From assembly GCA_039583875.1 (NCBI GenBank), contig CM077152.1:18215059-18279058 (forward strand): a stretch of DNA of 64,000 bases, written 5' to 3'. The notes beneath the pieces are model-generated. The model had not been told where the DNA came from. It ran no database searches and saw nothing but the letters and a program-made list of their open reading frames with translations. This DNA is from Platanthera guangdongensis (Eukaryota; Streptophyta; Magnoliopsida; Asparagales; Orchidaceae). Below are positions 1 through 11,829 of the stretch, in pieces (positions within the stretch are counted from its first letter, which is position 1; each line of letters starts with the position of its first letter). A program made the translations under genes and the position numbers.

Positions 1-429
1 CACCGGAGCATTTTAGTTATTAGCAAATGCAAGGACGGGCGCTGATTTGTTAATTTGTTTGCACAAATTATGGTCCCTATTTTATACATTATATCCATAA
101 ATCTCTAGATTTTGATCATGATATCTAATTTTCTACAACGCCTTGTAGGCACCACGTAACAAGCAAGGACAATGCACGAGCAATCAACCGCAGGAATTGC
201 CGTCCAGGAATCCACCGCGGAACCTTCAGCTCATGAACCGTACACAAGTGGTTCCAAGAAATCAACCCGCACATCAAGGCCTAACAAAGGGGATATTTTA
301 CGTCTCAAATAAAAGTAACTTGTGACGCACGCATATTAAAATGATATGAAGTTTGTGACCCTTAAGGCAAAACAATGAAGGCTAAAAAAATTTCAGGCTC
401 GCCACTTCACAGATCACAATGCACAAAAA
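1..429. other. Non-coding leading segment
   Basis: No credible gene. AT-rich stretches alternate with ordinary sequence. Positions 24-122 recur at 4885-5012 (listed separately). Nothing else is recognisable on either strand. Confidence 0.5.
24..122 (+). repeat. Direct repeat, copy 1 (partner at 4885-5012)
   Basis: Positions 24-70 match 4885-4931 almost exactly and 95-122 match 4985-5012; the AT-rich stretch between them differs in length. The two copies lie in the same orientation either side of about 4.8 kb of retroelement debris. They could be a dispersed repeat or remnants of the ends of one older element. Confidence 0.7.
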
Positions 430-1355
430 ATTTGGGACATTTGATAGGGTCCCATAAAAAATTGTCGAGTCAAACTAGCAGGACTAATCAAAACACACAA
501 GTAATATGACCCGACCTATCAAGTCATGCATACAAGTCGTGCAAGTTCGAGGAGACTAAAAATCACCCCGAAAAAAGGGGCGAAAGCAAGCACAAACACC
601 AAAGCACATCACACCAGCGCGACACGTACGCACGCTCCCTGCACGAGCTCCCTACATGCGTGCAGCCCCCCCCCCCCTCGTGTACGAGTACCGATGGCCG
701 CCGCAACCTCTGGTCTCCATCGACTGCCCCTTCCATCTCCGGCCATCGCTGGTCGCCGCCGCCGTCGGGCACCCTTCCCGGACCGCTCAGGGGGCACTTT
801 CGTCATTTCGCTATAATTGGTGATCCAGGTGATCGAAACGTAGTGACACCATTAACCGGCACAAATCCCGTCCCAACGTAATTATCATCAAGTCCCTCCA
901 AAAAATTATAAAATGGTTCTCAAGCTCGAAATTCACACTGCTCCCTCTCCAGTGTGAAGACATCTAAAGGAGTCAAGAAGTTGACATTCTTCTCTACAAG
1001 AGCGCTCTCATCAAGACTACAGCTTAGCATGAGCGTTTATATCGAGCCTCCAAGGACTTAGCGATTTTCCACACTGGAGCGCTCCCACCCAAGTTGCACG
1101 TACTTAGTTTATTTTCTATTGTTTTCATATTCCGAACTTGTAACGAAGAGTTGATATGTTACCCTCTGAGAAAATCTGTTTACTCTTGTAAAATCAAACA
1201 AAATAGTGAATTTTGGCCCGACACGGATCTGTCCACGTGATTTTTCACCCTTTCCTGGTTTTCCACGTCAAAAAAAATATTTTGTCATTTGCTGTTGTTT
1301 TTCATTAAATGTTTTCGCGCTCGGTCCAATTTCGAGCTATGACGGTCTAATTCTT
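430..1355 (+). repeat. Copia-type LTR-like block A (solo or truncated)
   Basis: It shares an ordered set of features with blocks at about 31893-33480 and 48330-49500: a GC-rich upstream part, a TATA-like element (AATTATAAAATGG near 902), a leader with repeated GAGCGCTC words, and a 3' portion containing TTTCCACGTCAAAAA (about 1258-1275) followed by GCGCTCGG. I read these as related LTR copies in plus orientation. No TSD or clean TG...CA ends are visible, so both limits are approximate. It abuts the truncated minus-strand Copia at 1358. Confidence 0.4.
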
Positions 1356-1357
1356 TT

Positions 1358-1633
1358 TTAAAAAAAAAACTCCAAGAACTTCTCGAAGACTTTTGACTTC
1401 TCCTTAACAAAGTACACCCAAGTATACCTAGTGAAGTCATCGACAAAGACCAACATATATCTGTTACCTAAACATGAAGGAGTGAGGCACAATCCCATCA
1501 AGTTGTTGTGAATGAACTCTAAAGGAACCTTGTACCTAGACAGTGACTTGTCAAATGGAAGACAATATGTCTTTCCATATTGACATCCTACATATACATG
1601 ACCGTCACATAGAGAGAAAAGACTGGCAAGCAT
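1358..1633 (-). pseudogene. Copia integrase fragment
   Basis: This 91-codon open stretch covers the end of the integrase zinc-binding domain (CQYGK) and the start of the catalytic core (RYMLVFVDDFTRYTWVYF). It lines up with about residues 482-560 of the intact Copia polyprotein at 37363-41457. In that intact protein the first catalytic Asp lies in HGDLMGP; here the same place reads HNNLMGL, so the Asp is lost. There is no start codon of its own, the 5' side is broken by frameshifts and the 3' side is cut by the junction with block A. It is a dead remnant. Confidence 0.85.
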
Positions 1634-2029
1634 ATCACCGTCATAGCCTTCAGCTTGTTCATCCCTACATGCCTCAACTTGTCATATTAAATAGCAACGC
1701 TATCATTTTCCATCATCTTTTCAACATAATAACTTGTTGAAAAAACGAACAAGTCCTTCACTCGTCTCCCAACATAGGTGACAACGACTTTCACTTATGA
1801 AAAGTTTTGAAGGAACTTCACCTCCGTTTGACCAAACAACACATGATAGCCGACATATACCGCATTGGTCACTGAGAACAATTCTTTTTCATTATCGGCA
1901 CATGATACACACACTTCAAGGTGAGTGGACCCTTATCACTGCCCAAAGAGACCGTTCCCTCCTTCAGTCCTTCTCGACTGTATGTACTATATCATCAGCT
2001 ATAATGATAACGTCATTACCCTGGTACAC

Positions 2030-2840
2030 CTAAAGAGAAGAAAACTTTGGCTCATCCCCGGTGAGGTGATAACCATACCTTGAGTCAACGATACAATCCT
2101 CCTGAAAGTTGATGGAGGCCAAGACACCAACATACATTGCTGTCATGTCTGCCATGAAGCAATTCCCCCAACCATTTTCTCTCTTGGGCCCATCTTCTCT
2201 GTCAGCAACGTGTCCTGACTGAATATTTACCTTGCAGTCATTTTTCATGTGACCAAACATATTGCACCGGAAGCACCTGAGTCTTCCCTTCTTACTTCCA
2301 TCATACTTAAGAGCATTGCACATCTTCAGTTGTGATGAGGTAGAAGTACCATCTCCACCATAGAACTTCTTCTTGTCCCTTCTCTTCTTCTTTCTAGAAT
2401 AAAGAACATCATTATCTCCCCCTAAGATACTACACTCAGACATCTGCCTTGCTAAGCTCTCCTGAGAGGCTAGTAAGTTCTCCAGCTTCAATAACGATGA
2501 CTGATTAACCTATCCCTGCATCAAGGTAATGAAAGCCACATACTCTTTCCCGCAAGTCGTGGATGACGTGCCTCCTCAACTTAACCTCTGAAATGTGCTC
2601 ATCTGGGTCAAGTGTTGAGATTTCAACACATAGATTCTTCATCTTTAGGAAGAAAGAGAAAATGGACAAGTCTCCTTGAGTGGCTCTTGCCAGCTTATTT
2701 TTTAGGAACTGTAGCATTCCTACATTCTTCTTATTGAACAACTCATCCATGGAAGTCCAAATCTCAGAAGCTATCTTGCAGCATATGATGTGATCAAACA
2801 GCTCGGGCGAGGTATCCCGTTTGAGTGTAAACTCTGTCAT
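2030..2840 (-). pseudogene. Copia gag with start of protease, broken
   Basis: Two open stretches (2840-2505 and 2491-2030) together cover the capsid-like part of gag (KNKLARATQGDLSIFSFFLK), the segment ending in LASQESLARQM, and a CCHC zinc knuckle of the form CFRCNMFGHMKNDC. The latter leads into a protease start. The protease signature reads VDSRYGYHLTGD where the intact relative at 37363-41457 has VDSGCGHHLTGD, so the active-site Gly is replaced by Arg. A frameshift lies between 2505 and 2491. The gene is non-functional. The 2841-3113 segment is the untranslated leader and first part of gag in broken frames. Confidence 0.85.
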
Positions 2841-3113
2841 AGTGTCAGTTCTCCTTCAGGATCTCACCTCCCGAGCATTATCTCCAGCAACCACCACCTC
2901 TAGTCCATCAACTCCCCTAACAACCTCTCAGAGATCCTCTCCAAGTAGATAGTTCTTCATACAAGACTCTCATTTCTTGTAGTTGGTATGAGTTAGCAAC
3001 TCAATACCAAAGACTCTTGCATATCCACCTTTCACTCTAGTTCTCCCGGTTTACTTGACTTTCAAAGGTACTTAGCAAAGTCTGATTAGCAGTTGACTGC
3101 TAAAACCTTAATC

Positions 3114-3125
3114 GCTCTGATATCA
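3114..3125 (-). promoter_or_regulatory. Primer-binding site of the truncated Copia
   Basis: On the minus strand this reads TGATATCAGAGC, one base from TGGTATCAGAGC, the plant initiator-tRNA-Met complement. It directly follows the LTR end (…TTACA) at 3126. Confidence 0.8.
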
Positions 3126-4711
3126 TGTAATTTTTATGACGGGGAGGTCGCATGATCACTCTCAACCAACTAAAAGAAGTAAACAACTATCAATGGAAGA
3201 GCAAGATAAATACTTGTATTTTAATTCATTGTTTTACAAGGCGAAACATACATTGCGAGACATGATTTCTCATGCACTCGATGGAGATCAAAAAATGACC
3301 AAGTGCAAGCTGGAGAACTGAAAACTGAGACCACCGAGACCACCAAGACCATACCTCTTGCCTGAGGCCGCACGAACAACCTTTTATGAACTTGTGCTGA
3401 AGACAACCCGCTTAGTTCCAGTTCATGCGAACTATCAAATTAGACTGCGCGAACTGATCTTTATACCACATGCTTGAGAATTGCCAAGGAGACCGCCCAG
3501 ATTGTCGAACCGCAATATCGCCCGACGATATCGATATCGCCCCACTGTAAAAATTTGTGATAAGCGGAAAACGTGACACTAGGCGTAGGAACACAACCTA
3601 TCTGAGCCCAAGTAACCAAATACAACCAGAAGCGCAAGAATCTTGTACTATCATAAAATATTTACAAGACAGGGTATACATGGCGAGACATGATTGCCAA
3701 TGTACCCGATGGGAGCAGAAAAAGACAAGGCAAAAACAAACCGTGCGGACTCAAGGAGTAACCGCCGACTCTGTTGCTAACTACTACGGAGTCCGCTGAA
3801 CCTGCCAAGCAGCCAAACCGCAAACTAGCCGCGTGGACTGCCTGTTATTCCAAAGCTGAAAAGAACTCTATCTGATGAACTGCAAGCCGCCTGACCGCGA
3901 GGTCGCCTAGCCGTCAAATCATGCGCACTGCTGCTGCCACCGAAGAGAACAAGCCGCCAGAGGCGGACATCTTATTGAACTGGGAAACAGGTTGCAGAAG
4001 AGAAGACCGTCTGGTCACAAGCCGTGACCTGCTGCAAACCGCTGGTTGCAACCTGCAAAATCCGCACTGATCCTGACCGAAGTCAGAACAAAGTCCCTGG
4101 CTCCTCAACGCAATCCGCACAACCTGCACAACACAACCCGATCAACCTCTTCAAACCACACGGATAGAAAAACCTAACCGCAGCAACTTCCCGCGAGTTC
4201 ACTTATTGTTCACTTATTGTTCACTCGGTGCGTCATATTGCCTTGTTGCAGGGACACTGACTTAACCGTCAAATCAAGTCACCAGACCGCACAGTTCGCA
4301 GACAACTGTTCAAGTGGCTTCTCTTCCTTGACATGCAGACTGAAAAATCCTAACAGCAGCCTTGCACAAATCAATGGTTCTTGACGATCCAAGATGCCAA
4401 TGAGGGGGTCGGGACCCCTATTTATAGGCTGCGGAGGAGGATACAATCACCGTCATAAGCGATACAACTACCTGAGCAATATAGGCTGTCTGCCAACCCA
4501 AACCGCACAACTACGCGGTCTGCAACTTCGAACCGCGTGACTTGAGGGTATACTGAGGTGGGCAGACAAAAAACACTATCGTCCGGTGATAGTGATATCG
4601 CCTGACGATAGCGACCTGACGCCCTGAAGACTTGGTGACCCGCGACCTGACGACCTGCAACCTGACAACCTGCGACTTGGCGACCTGCCACTTCACTTCA
4701 AATTTTCAACA
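3126..4711 (-). repeat. 5' LTR of the truncated Copia (1,586 bp)
   Basis: On the minus strand it begins TGTTGAAAATTTGAAGTG and ends AAAATTACA. This is the same start as the E2 LTRs (35577, 41452) and the solo LTRs at 6996-8631 and 46013-47265. A TATA-like CTATTTATAGGC lies at about 4419-4430. A conserved segment (GCGAGACATGATTTC near 3256) is shared with the others close to the 3' end of the LTR. The upstream U3 part holds ACCTGCAACCTGACAACC-type short repeats around 4620-4690. Confidence 0.85.
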
Positions 4712-5160
4712 ATTTTAAGTTTGAAATCTTAAAAGCCAGTATATATTATTCTACTTCCAAATAATATCAAATTCCTTAAAATACCATAAATTTATAATCT
4801 ACCCAAATTTCATTTAAATAAATCATTTACTCGGTCTTTCTTATCCATATTTTGTTTTATATATATTTCTTACATTAACAACATCAAATGCAAGGACGGC
4901 AGCTGATTTGTTAATTTGTTTGCACAAATTAATGTCCCTAATTTATATTTTTGTATATAATTATTATAAATTTAATATTATTTATCATAAATCTCTAGAT
5001 TTTGATCATGATAACGAATTGGCATTGTTTTTGCCTCTGGATAGCTAGTTTGTTCCATCTTGCAAAAACGACTCACTTCTTGCAGATAAATTCACCAAAG
5101 ACAAAAAAATTCAATCCATCCACTCATTTTTTTTTAAAATGTATTAATATTTTTTGTAGG
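4712..5160. other. AT-rich non-coding stretch
   Basis: Very AT-rich sequence with no credible ORF. It contains copy 2 of the direct repeat (4885-5012). Confidence 0.5.
4885..5012 (+). repeat. Direct repeat, copy 2 (partner at 24-122)
   Basis: Same orientation as copy 1. It carries an AT-rich length expansion (4932-4984) in the middle. Confidence 0.7.
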
Positions 5161-6494
5161 GGTGAAAATAGCCCAGGCCCAAAAGCCCGGCTCAGATGTA
5201 CCCAATTTTACCCTTGGTAGGATTGGGTCGGAGCCATACCAGGCCCTGGGACCTCACCTGGCCCTAGGCCTGTAAGCGGTTCGATTTGATTCCGGTTTGG
5301 ATAAACTAATCTGTGTCGAATACCATGGGTTTTCACATAGAAACTCAAATCAAAATCGAATCAAATCCGCAAGGTTAAGTTAGGTTTGGTTCGAATTTTA
5401 AATATCGGTTCGATTTTCTAACATGGCTAACACATTAAAATATGTCCGAAAATTTTCCCTTTAAGTTATCGCTAATTTTTGTTGACTTATATAAAAAATT
5501 GATTTATATCTATAGTTAATTTAGAAATAATCAATCCTAGATTTATATTTTTTATTGCAAACAAACTTGAGGCTTTGGTTGAGCTCACAAACAACTAATG
5601 TAAAATGAGATGGCTGACAAAGATATTTTTTCTTCGTGGAAAATCCCAAAAAAAGGATAAAAAAATTATGTGGTAAGACGGTGTCGACCAAACTTTCACT
5701 ATCATGATATTGTTACATGGGTTTGTAGAGAATGTGAGGGAGATAGACTTCCTCTCGTCGCAGTTGTAGATAGAGAAGGAGAAGGGCTATGAGGGCGCTC
5801 ACAGATATCCAATGCGCGATAACCCCCAAACTTCACCCTGGCCGGAGTTGTCCGTACGAACTCCAGAGGATCTGAATTCTCACGGAGCTAAGTATTTTCT
5901 CCTTGTACAATAAGAGACGCTGCGCTTTGGGCGCTCTTGAGTCTTCTGTTGGTGCTAAGAAGCTGGAGGGGTGCGTTCTGCATATCTTGTCGTCTGCGGC
6001 TTGTTTCCTGTTGCATGCGGAGGAGTCTGGAGCGGACTACTTGATGTTGAATGGAGCGCTTGCTGCTAAGTGGAGGGCACAATATGCACGGAGTGTGCGA
6101 GGCGTGAAGGAAAGTGCGAGCAGGGTGAACGTACGCATGGTGGAACGTGTGTGGGGTGGAACGTGCACGAGGCGAAATGTGCGTTGGGGAGCTCAATGGA
6201 TCAAAGATCTTTGTAGACGCTCAAATAACTTCTAAGGTGCAAGGAGACCTTCGTGGAATTGCTCAAGGAGCTCTCCCGTGCATAGGAGGCGATGAGAGAG
6301 GAGGAAAAGATGTGGAATGGAAGGAGGGCATGTGACCCTTTTTTTTGTTTTTGAGGGCGGTTATGCGGTTATTCGTAGTCCAGAACCGATTTTTGTGTCA
6401 TGTGCACACCGGTTATTGAATTTTATAATGCGTATTTTTAAGGGATTTATTACATGCACAATCATCATAATATTCAGGTGGTTACACAAAAGTG
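5161..6494. other. Unassigned repeat-like sequence
   Basis: No gene is recognised. From 5158 the sequence GGGGTGAAAATAGCCC and from 5271 TGTAAGCGGTTCGATTTGAT resemble the terminal motifs of plant hAT-type elements, but I cannot find matching inverted ends. Open frames at 5888-6235 have no recognisable domain and look accidental. Confidence 0.3.
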
Positions 6495-6995
6495 GTTATG
6501 TGGCGATCAGAAGGTAGAGATTAGGTGGAAGCCGAGTGATCGGTTGGAGGAGAATCGGCTGATGACGATGAAGGGGCCGACCGGCGACGAGGGTCCGACC
6601 GCCCGGCGCCTGCAGGTGGATGGTCGGCCGGGTGGGCGGCCACTCTCCCCCATAAGGGGGGTTCGGTTGATGAGGGTTGGCCATCAGAGGGGTCGGCCGG
6701 GGTGAGATTGCGGAGCCTCTCAGCCGCGGCTGTGTGGTGCGACAGCGGCTGGCGGGGAGACGGACTGCGGGCCCTTGCGGCCGTGCGCAGAAGCCAAGCG
6801 GCCGAGGGCCGCCGCTTGGCCAATGGGCCACACGGCGACGATGGCGGCGGCCGGCCGCAAGGTCGGCTACGGGGGCTCGCGGCCGCACGCACGAAGCATG
6901 TCGGGTGGCCGACCGCGGGTCCTTGTGGTCGCGCGCGGAAGGTGCGCGGCCGAGGGCTGCCGCGTCGCGCGCGAAACCGCTTGTTAGCTAGTAGG
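6495..6995. repeat. GC-rich LTR-like block, left arm
   Basis: Very GC-rich sequence rich in CGGCCG words, similar in word content to 10260-10331 and 31893-32150. It is separated from 8632-9013 by a solo LTR whose flanks match at four of five positions, so both arms probably belonged to one older sequence. The long open frames here follow from GC content and carry no domain. Confidence 0.35.
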
Positions 6996-8631
6996 TGTTG
7001 AAATTTCTCAAGATGATCAGCGAGATAATCTGACGCCAAATTAATATTCTCAAAGCTATCAAGATCACACCTTGATCAAGCGGAACTGGGAAAGCAATCT
7101 CAAACACTAATTGCAAGTAGAAGAAACAAACATATCATATATTTATTAACTTCTTTACAGGACGAGGTATACGTGGCGAGACATGATTTCGCCAGTACAC
7201 AAGGAAAACAAAAAAGATACAAATATCAATCCGGGCGGACAGAATCGGAGACCGCCAAGACCGCCCAATCCGCCGAAGTCGCTGAGACCGGCCGAACTGC
7301 TGCTTGAAGACGAGTAGAACACGGAGTCCGCCGAGATCGTAAGGTCGCACGGACACACCGTTATTCGCTGACTGCTGCAAGCTGCTGCCGAACTGAAAGA
7401 ACAGACCGTCTAACCGCCGAGTCCGGCTGACATGTTATTGAACTTGGAAAAGCTGAAGCAGAGCAAACTGACAAGCCGCAGATGCGACCTGCTGAGACCG
7501 CCGATTATAACAGCAAACTTCACTGAACTTGACCGAAGTCAAAGCCAAACTCCTGACTCCACCGTGCTAGCCGCGCAACCAGCAAACAGCAACCAGTTAA
7601 CTCTGATCAAACCGCACGGATAAGAAAACCGAGGCCGCAACACTTAACCAAGTCTTGACTTACTGTTCCCTCAGTTACTGTACATGTGCCGAGGGGGTCT
7701 ATTTATAGGCGGGGTGAGGAGTGTGGTCACCACCCTACTAAATAGAGTTACCACTCCAGCTCGCAGCTCGCAAAGCCCAGTCCGCCGAGTCAGCAAGGAC
7801 TTAGCCGGACTTCAAACAACCCGCCAGGAACCAAGACAAGGACAGTCCATCACCTGGCGGACACCGCGCCAGTCCGCACACACTATGCGGACAAGGCAAC
7901 AGCCCGCATAGCCCGCAAGCACAGCACCAGTCCTCCATAATACAGCACACGGACACAGCCACAACCCATACTGCATCAGTCCACACGTCATATGCGGACA
8001 AGGCGACAATCCGCAAAACTCGAGAGCAACGCCTCAGCCCGCCACATGAGTCCACGACCAACAGGCAGACCGCCCGGTCAACAGCGGACTCTGTGGACAC
8101 TGCACCAACCCGCCGCACAAGTCCACGACCAACAAGCTGATCGCCCGGTCAACAGCAGACTCTGCGGACACTGCGGACACTGCGGACACCCTGGACTTGT
8201 CACAGAGCGTAACAAAGTCCAGCAAACCACCAAGAGCCCGGCACGAGCTCGGCAGACAAGGCCCCAGTCCGCCAACTCCCAAGGCAGATCGCCAACGCTC
8301 CACCAGGGCAAGACAAAACCCGCAAGCTCCTACTCGCACAGCTGCCAAGCCAGCGGCCAACTGCCAGACTCGCAATCAGTCCGCGCAGTTTGCGGATAAG
8401 CAACCCGCAAAACAAACTGACGAAAAACCAGGTCGCAGAAACAGGCGGACTCCAATCCAAGTCCGCCCAGCATGGCGAACTCCAAACTAGCCACGGCTAC
8501 CTCCAGAACACCACACAGGCCACCAGGCTGCTCCTATAGTCCACAAGGACAGTCCGCCCAGGTCGCGGACTCAGACCTCCCAGACCGCGCGGTCTGCTCC
8601 ATCACCCACTTTTACTTCACAATTTTCAACA
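6996..8631 (-). repeat. Copia solo LTR (1,636 bp), E2-related family
   Basis: On the minus strand it starts TGTTGAAAATTGTGAAG and ends TTGAGAAATTTCAACA, matching both ends of the E2 LTRs. Flanking five-mers are GTAGG (6991-6995) and GCAGG (8632-8636), an imperfect TSD. No internal domain is attached, so this is a solo LTR left by LTR-LTR recombination. A TATA-like CTATTTATAGGC lies at about 7699-7710. The U3 part (about 7750-8600) is packed with the word AGTCCGC. Confidence 0.85.
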
Positions 8632-9013
8632 GCAGGTTGCGACCACGCTTCCTTGCGCGCGCGGGACGCACACGACCTCTCGCTTGCTGGGCACACACGT
8701 GGTGCGAGCTGCCTTGCATGGGCGCGCGGCGCGGGCGGCCTTGTGCGCGCGTGCCACGGGCGGCCCTGCGAGGTGGGCGTTGCCTCTTCCATGCGAGGGC
8801 GGGCGCGCGGCATTGCGGCCATGCGGCGGTGTGAGGTGGTGCGGCCACGCACATGTGTGTGTGCAGTCCGACAATAATTGCGGTCACGGTGCTCGTGGGA
8901 TAAACTTTGGTCACCTCCACTTTCTCCATCAAAACTCTCCATCAATAGATACTTTCGTTATCTGCACCCCGAATTTTCCACCATATTAGGGGATCCTATC
9001 ATATTTCTTTAAG
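8632..9013. repeat. GC-rich LTR-like block, right arm and AT-rich tail
   Basis: The GC-rich part (8632-8870) continues the left arm. From about 8870 it becomes AT-richer and runs into a primer-binding-site-like sequence at 9014. It may be the 3' part of a plus-strand LTR. Confidence 0.35.
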
Positions 9014-9290
9014 GTATCAGAGCATTAAGAAATTCTACTCCAAACCATGACTCTTGCAGCAGACGTTGCAACGAAGATCGGGTCCAATTTAGGGACTAGA
9101 CAGAAGTTCATGAATCAATCAGAGATCCGGCAAAGGCGCACAAAAGCTCAAAACATTCTGGCGAAGTTTTAGTCATTCGAATTAGGCTATCAGACGAAGG
9201 GGTCCTTCAACGCAGCGGGCCGGGTTCCGCCCAGGCATTATGAACGAAACCTCCTGACCTCCTTGGCGGATCTAGCGAATTATGAATGGA
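9014..9290 (+). pseudogene. Copia leader and gag-start remnant
   Basis: AGGTATCAGAGCATTAAG at 9013-9030 resembles the initiator-tRNA-Met primer-binding site (TGGTATCAGAGC). About 20 bp later an ATG (9047) opens a short frame (MTLAADVATKIGSNLG) that ends after about 40 codons. I read this as the decayed 5' end of a Copia gag. No capsid or zinc-knuckle motif follows before the sequence changes to AT-rich DNA at about 9290. Confidence 0.35.
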
Positions 9291-10331
9291 GGCACACAAA
9301 AAAATTTCTAAATACAATAGTACATAAAATATTATATTTGGTGGGGGGTGAGAAGGGGGTCCCAAGTTGAAAATTAATTTTTAAAATACATATTGCTAAA
9401 ATTAGTTTGCAAATAACCAAATTTGATGTGCACAAAAAATAAAAGTGTCGGTGTTCCTTTAACCTTCCTCTAAATCCGCCTCTGCTCTCAGAGATATTTC
9501 CAGCAACTCTGGTCTGAACTTAACATTTAAGAGAACCAATTTTTCTCACTTTCCTATGGTTTTTCGTATTTTTATAAAATAATTCACAGCTGTATATTTA
9601 GACTCATTAATAATGTTTAAAAATTTTAATGTAAAATACTAAAATTTATATTTATTAAAATAGCGATGATTTATTTTGTTGCTTGCAGACTATTTATCAC
9701 AGTTAAAGAGACAGCAAAAGTCTGGCAGGCCCACTATGGCCCACCTTAAAGCAGGCCGAAGATCCCCATTGGCTGAGTGCTGATTTCTGTTGGGTAAAAA
9801 AGGACAAAGCCGAGTTTGATATCCTCTCGGAAGATATACATTCACAGCACATGCCGTTTGTCTTCTCTCAGAAGATATCCTATCAATTTATTTAAAAATT
9901 TCATCGTAATATATTTTATCATTTTTTTAAAGAGCATTTATATTTATAGGCCTTTTCTAATGAAGATCTCAATATTTAGAGAAGAATTTGATTGTTCAAC
10001 TCCAATCATATTTTTCATATTTGAAGAATGTGATATTTTTTAATGTATCCAATATTGATATTCAATAAAAATAACATGATAAATAAAAATTAAAAGATAT
10101 TCAATATTGATAACATTTTGTAGGTCTTCAAAAAATGATTTTATTGATATATTATATGTATGATCTGAATTGCGGGTAGCTAAACCACCAACCTCCTTTG
10201 ATGGAAGTAGTGAGGTTGACCCAATCAACCCCACTAGCGCAGTAAACGCCATCGTTGCCACCATCCCATTGTCCGTCGTCGTGCCAAGCGGCCGTCCGCA
10301 GGCTGCGGCGCTTCCAGCGGCCGGTCGCCGT
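9291..10331. other. AT-rich non-coding stretch, then GC-rich left flank of the Athila insertion
   Basis: 9291-10190 is AT-rich with no gene. From about 10260 it becomes GC-rich (GTGCCAAGCGGCCG), similar to the sequence after the Athila element at 31893. The Athila element therefore probably landed inside a GC-rich LTR-like block (block B). The TSD copy GCCGT is at 10327-10331. Confidence 0.4.
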
Positions 10332-11698
10332 TGATAACTTCTAAAAAGAAGTTATCTATGCGGTTATCCCCAACAACTTATTCAGTTAAAACAAGTAAAA
10401 TAAGTTTAAATGACATGAAAATGAAAGTAAACTCTTATTCATTCGAATTGTGGCTAATTTGGTTTTGTTTCGATGTATTTGTATCAGATGCGCCAAAGAA
10501 ATTTGCCTAGAACAGGAAATTCGCCAAAACTTCATAGCTTGAAAGAGAGGTTGCAACGTCCACGAAATAATTAGTTGCAACTATCAGGGTTCGGATGGGA
10601 AAGGCAGGCGCAGGCGCAGAGGTTGCAACGTGCAGAAAAACAAGGTTGCAACAACCTGGGGCGAAATTAAAATTCGAAATTTGAATTTTGGGGCTAAACG
10701 AAAACATGGAAGGGTGCATCTCTTGGGGATTTTTGGGGGGAATTTAGACATTAGTTATGACAAGTAATAAAAGGGGAGAGAAGGAGATTTGAGGAAGACA
10801 GATAGAGAAATTCGAAGAACAAAAAGGAGAGGGGCGGGATTGGTCTAGGGCTGGAGATCGGGAGGAAGAAGAAGCCGCGCAGCAATCCAGATCCGTGCAA
10901 GGGGAAGCAACTACATCCTTTGTAGGGGCATTCGTAGAGATCAATTGGTTGGCTTGTTCTAACTTTTATTTGTCATGTTTGTTGAATTCTCTCTCCGATT
11001 TCTCAAACCTTTGACTATGATGAACTAATTCGCTTGCGAGTCTTATATGTTGTGAACTATTCGACGTTTGCTTTGATATTTACATGAACAATTGAGTTAA
11101 ATTTGGTTTGTATCTTAAATTTCATTCTCTTCTTCAGTGATGACGTTAAGAAATTACCATCTAGTGCTTCATACTGCGTTCTATATGCGAAAGCTGCGTT
11201 CGTAAGTCTCGAGAATTTAATTTGGCTACATATGATTTAGCGTATCGCTATCATTCTAGTTGTGGAGTTAAGATCCATATTTTTATACGTATGTTTACTT
11301 GTGTAGCCTTGATCTAAGGCTACTCACTAAATATGCATAGTGCGATGATGAAATCGAGAGATGCTCACCGCGAGTTTAGGATTTCCACAAGTTAAAAACT
11401 GAGTTGAATTCAATTGTATTTCTCATCACAAAAAGGCAAACTAAGATTAGGGATCAATATATGAGACTCGTTCTTCTCATCATTATATTCTCATCTTACT
11501 TTAGTTTCGTTATTTAGTTTACCTACTCTCAAAACCTTGTGATTTTGCTTGACTTATAAGAAAAGATCATTACTAGTACTCATAAGCTGAGGAAAAATAT
11601 TGTCTCTGTGGGTTCGACACTCTACTTCCATTTTGTAACTTGACACGACACGTACACTTGCGTAGCACTTATATATTCACACAACAAAGCGTGCATCA
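10332..11698 (+). repeat. Athila 5' LTR
   Basis: Starts TGATAACTTC and ends GCGTGCATCA. It contains two pairs of the palindrome GTTGCAAC (10550/10574 and 10622/10645). A possible TATA-like element, TAATAAAAGG, is at 10765-10774. Confidence 0.95.
10550..10581 (+). promoter_or_regulatory. Paired GTTGCAAC palindromes in LTR U3
   Basis: Two copies of the self-complementary octamer GTTGCAAC start 24 bp apart. The same pair with the same spacing, and nearly the same sequence between, occurs at 17340-17371 upstream of the third ORF and again in the 3' LTR at 30744-30775. Function is unknown; a regulatory site is an inference from the recurrence. Confidence 0.5.
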
Positions 11699-11705
11699 AG
11701 TTTTC

Positions 11706-11723
11706 TGGCGCCGTTGCCGGGGA
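11706..11723 (+). promoter_or_regulatory. Athila primer-binding site
   Basis: TGGCGCCGTTGCCGGGGA lies 7 bp after the 5' LTR. This is the primer-binding site typical of Athila/Tat elements; it is generally assigned to tRNA-Asp. Confidence 0.9.
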
Positions 11724-11829
11724 CAAGTTTTTTTTTCTCTAAGTATTATCTTGTGATATTAGTAATTCTGAGTAATCTGAGTTCAAGTATTGTTGTCATT
11801 TTTACTCGTTAACTACTGGATATCAGTGT

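Larger units (their letters stand above)
1358..4711 (-). mobile_element. Truncated, decayed Copia element (5' LTR, leader, gag/PR and IN pieces)
   Basis: Read on the minus strand, the order is 5' LTR (4711-3126), primer-binding site (3125-3114), gag (2840-2030), protease start and an integrase piece (1633-1358). RT, RNase H and the 3' LTR are missing, so the element is cut off at 1357 where block A begins. The protein fragments resemble the intact Copia at 37363-41457; for example both contain GCQYGK and RYMLV in integrase. Position 1634-2029 carries the same region in broken frames. Confidence 0.85.

Noticed and set aside
5161..5420. hAT or Helitron transposon end
   Set aside because: Motifs such as GGTTCGATTTGATTCCGG are suggestive, but no inverted ends, TSD or transposase could be found.
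7801..8399. Overlapping ORFs on both strands
   Set aside because: They lie inside a solo LTR rich in AGTCCGC, which keeps several frames open.
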